From Trebonia sp963795335 (lineage in GTDB: Bacteria > Actinomycetota > Actinomycetes > Streptosporangiales > Streptosporangiaceae), in NCBI GenBank assembly GCA_963795335.1, contig CAWCHI010000007.1:124001-188000 (forward strand): a stretch of DNA of 64,000 bases, read 5' to 3'. The translations under genes and the position numbers were made by a program. The notes beneath the pieces are model-generated. The model saw only the letters and a program-made list of their open reading frames with translations. It searched no databases and was not told where the DNA came from. Each line of letters begins with the position of its first letter. Positions within the stretch are counted from its first letter, which is position 1. This document shows positions 61,836 to 64,000 of the stretch, one piece after another.

Positions 61836-64000
61836 CCAGCTCATCGCCGACGCGGAGGCCGCGGTCGCGCTGCCCAACGGGCACGCCAAGGCGCAGCGCC
61901 TGGAGTCGCTGGCCGAGCGGGCCAAGGAGGCCGACGACCGGCGGCTGGAGACGTGGTCCTGCTGCGGCTGAGCGACGCCTACTCGCAGGCGGCCGAGCAG
62001 CACAAGCAGCCCGCCGTCTTCGGCCGGGTGCTGTGGCTGCTCGACCATCACCCGGACGAGACCGGCTCGCTGTCGCGGAGCATTCACTGGCAGCTCAAGT
62101 GGATGACGTCGTCGCTGGTGCACAACCCGGACGTGCCGCTGGCCGGTGACCTACCGCTGGTTCGACGAGCTTGAGCGCCGGTACCGGCAGCGCGGCTACA
62201 GCCTGCGGCCCGGTGCACGAGCTGCGCGCGTCCTGGCGCGCGACATCGGCGACAGCGCGACCGACAGCGCCCAGATGGAGCTGTTCATCGCCGCGCCGCG
62301 CGACGAGATGGCGGACTGCCAGGCATGCGAGACCAGCCGCCTCGGGCAGCTGGCGGGCGAGCCTCGGCGACGACGCGGGCGCGCTCTAGCACTGGGCCCC
62401 GGTCCTCGACGGCACCCTCACGTGCCGGGAGGAACCGCACTTCGTGCTGAGCAAGGCGGCGCTGCCGCTGCTGCGCACGGGCCGGACCGACGAGGCGCGG
62501 CGGGCGTTCCTGGTCGGCTACTCGCTCGTCCGGGGCAACGTCAGCCTGGCCGAGCGCGGTCGGCCAGCACATCGAGTTCTGCGCGCTGACCGGGAACGAG
62601 GCCCGCGGCCTGGAGATCCTGGCCGAGCACCAGGGCTGGCTGGGTGACCACGAGATGAGCCCGGATCACCGCCTGGGCTTCATCACCGGCGTGACCGTCC
62701 TGCTGCACCGCCTGACCGCGCTCGGGCACGGCGCGCTGCCCGTCGGCACCTCGGCCACCGTCGCCTCCCTGGCGGTCACGCTGGAGGAAGAGATCCGCGC
62801 GATCTGCGGCCGCTACGACGCGCGCAACGGCACCAGCGCCGTCAGCGAGCGGGTGGCCGCGCGGCTGCGCCAGGCGCCGCTGGCCGACCAGTTCCCGCTC
62901 GGGCTGCCGTCGCGGCTGCCTGCTCGCGGACGCTCCGCGGCGCCTGCTGCCGCGACGGCCGTCCCAGGGCCGGCCGGCGGCAGCGGCGGATGCGCGGGCA
63001 TCGACGCGCTGATCGCCCGGGCGCAGGAGCTGGCCGAGATGCGGCATCCCGGCACCGGCGAGGCGTGGGCGCGGGTCGGTCGCGGCCGGCGTGGACCTGC
63101 CCGCTCCCGTCGCCGCGCGGGTCGCCCGGTACCAGGCCGCGCAGCTGCTGCCGGCCGACCCGGTGGCCGGCCTATCAGGCGCTGCTGGACGTCGCCGCGC
63201 AGTTCGCCGCGCTCGGGGATCTCGAGCGGGAACTCGAAGCCCGCGCGACCGCCGCCCACGCGGCCGCGCTACGCCGCCAAGGCGGGCGCGGCCGGGCCGG
63301 ACGGGTGGGGGCTGGACGGGTGGGGGCTGATCAACGCCGTCCTCGAAGAGGCGACGGCCGCGTACGCGGACGGGCAGATGACGCCGCGGTACTTCCTCAA
63401 CGTCGTGATGGTCAGTCACTTCATGCGGCTGCAGGACCTGGCCGACGCGGACGAGCGGACCCCGGCCGAGGTCGAGCGATTCGCGTCCGGGCTCGAGTCG
63501 GCGCGGGCGCTGGCCGAGCGGCACGACGACTGGTTCCACGTGGGGCAGTGCCGTGACCTGCTGTCGCACGTCGCGGCCTGGGACGGCGACGAGGACGCGC
63601 GGATCCGGCACCTCACGGCGGCCCGCGAGTCCTTCCTCGCCGGGAACCTGCCCTGGTACGCGGCGCAGCCCGAGGCGATGCTGGCCGAGCACGCCCTGCG
63701 GGCCGGGGACCCGGAGCAGGCCGAGGCGCTCGCCGCCGACGCGCTGGCCCACGCGGTCGACCCGGACCCGCGGCAGCGCGGCGATGGTCGCCTCGGTCCG
63801 GGCCATGGCGCTCGGCCAGTTGCCCGAACGGGCGGCTGACTTCGCCGACGCCTCGCTCACCGCCGCGGCCCGCTGGGATGGCCTCTCGGAGCCGGACACC
63901 GTGCACAACACCTTCAACGCGGCCCGCGCCTACGCCAGCCTGGGCCGGCACGCCGAGGCGGTTGCGCTGTTCGCGGAGGCGATGCCTCATGTCTCGGTGT
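61825..64000 (+). pseudogene. TPR-like helical protein paired with HSP90 (frameshifted, runs off the edge)
   Basis: Starts at GTG 61825 inside the HSP90 gene: NTDQLIADAEAAVALPNGHA. Joined frames read LLRLSDAYSQAAEQHKQPAV, FGRVLWLLDHHPDETGSLSR, RWFDELERRYRQRGYSL, EEPHFVLSKAALPLLRTGRT and DEARRAFLVGYSLVRGNVSL, then FITGVTVLLHRLTALGHGAL and LTAARESFLAGNLPWYAAQP. The helix-pair pattern is tetratricopeptide-like. At least six breaks occur. The 3' end lies beyond base 64000. It is likely a substrate-recruiting partner of the chaperone, inferred only from the overlap and TPR pattern. Confidence 0.72.

Noticed and set aside
1..64000. Search for tRNA, rRNA, CRISPR arrays, insertion sequences and prophage
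   Set aside because: None seen by eye: no spaced identical repeats of CRISPR type, no transposase motif, no tRNA TPsiC-arm plus CCA pattern. A computed scan would be needed to exclude a divergent case.

Overview
The window is very GC-rich DNA from an actinomycete. The supporting signs are strongly GC-biased third codon positions, frequent GTG starts, ATGA/GTGA start-stop overlaps, Scr1-type XRE regulators with DUF397 partners, DUF222-HNH nucleases, mycofactocin-coupled dehydrogenases, an ECF42 sigma factor with a DGPF protein, and an actinobacterial QcrB. I cannot name a genus. I saw no rRNA, tRNA, CRISPR array or transposase.

Layout. 0-4 kb: two mycofactocin-type SDR dehydrogenases divergent from a MftR-like TetR regulator, with two matching palindromes between them; then a secreted S53 (sedolisin) peptidase. 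4-17 kb: metabolic and regulatory genes (MFS exporter with its TetR regulator, SDR, thioesterase, Scr1-type XRE with two DUF397 proteins, LysR, DGPF protein with ECF42 sigma factor). 17-24 kb: D-glucarate catabolism (two dehydratases), DUF4331 protein, class I aldolase, STAS protein and small regulators. 24-34 kb: a cell-surface polysaccharide locus with four GT2 glycosyltransferases in two divergent operons, a flippase, two hexapeptide acyltransferases, a GH16-like lipoprotein and a polytopic membrane protein. 34-40 kb: a surface/peptide locus with a class F sortase, a DUF4397 wall-anchored-type protein, a membrane M50 metalloprotease with a PqqD-like N-terminus, and upstream of it an unlisted 51-codon gene for a Trp/Cys/Gly/His-rich peptide. 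A MerR-DICT regulator lies next to it. 40-56 kb: orphan qcrB with an Asn/Gly/His repeat tail, redox enzymes, an Na+/H+ antiporter, a sigma-region-4/TnsA-like nuclease fusion, LysR with MFS, and a YtrA-type GntR regulator with its ABC exporter. 56-64 kb: DUF222-HNH nuclease, an AspBHI/MspJI-like methylation-dependent nuclease, an HSP90-family protein and a TPR-type protein that runs off the edge.

The best candidate for an undescribed system is the peptide/M50 locus (36.2-38.8 kb). The 51-residue precursor has a short acidic leader ending in LPDRQALG. Its core holds 8 Trp, 4 Cys and 3 His, and includes an alternating W-G-W-G-W-S-W run. A perfect 17-bp hairpin separates it from a HEFGH membrane protease whose N-terminus resembles a RiPP recognition element. 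No other modifying enzyme is adjacent.

Quality warning. Many genes, including housekeeping ones (aldolase, HSP90), are broken by single-base indels that restore perfectly in another frame. About a third of the indels I located lie within a few bases of GCCGGC. This looks like systematic consensus error rather than real decay, so frameshifted genes are listed as pseudogene entries but may be intact in the organism.
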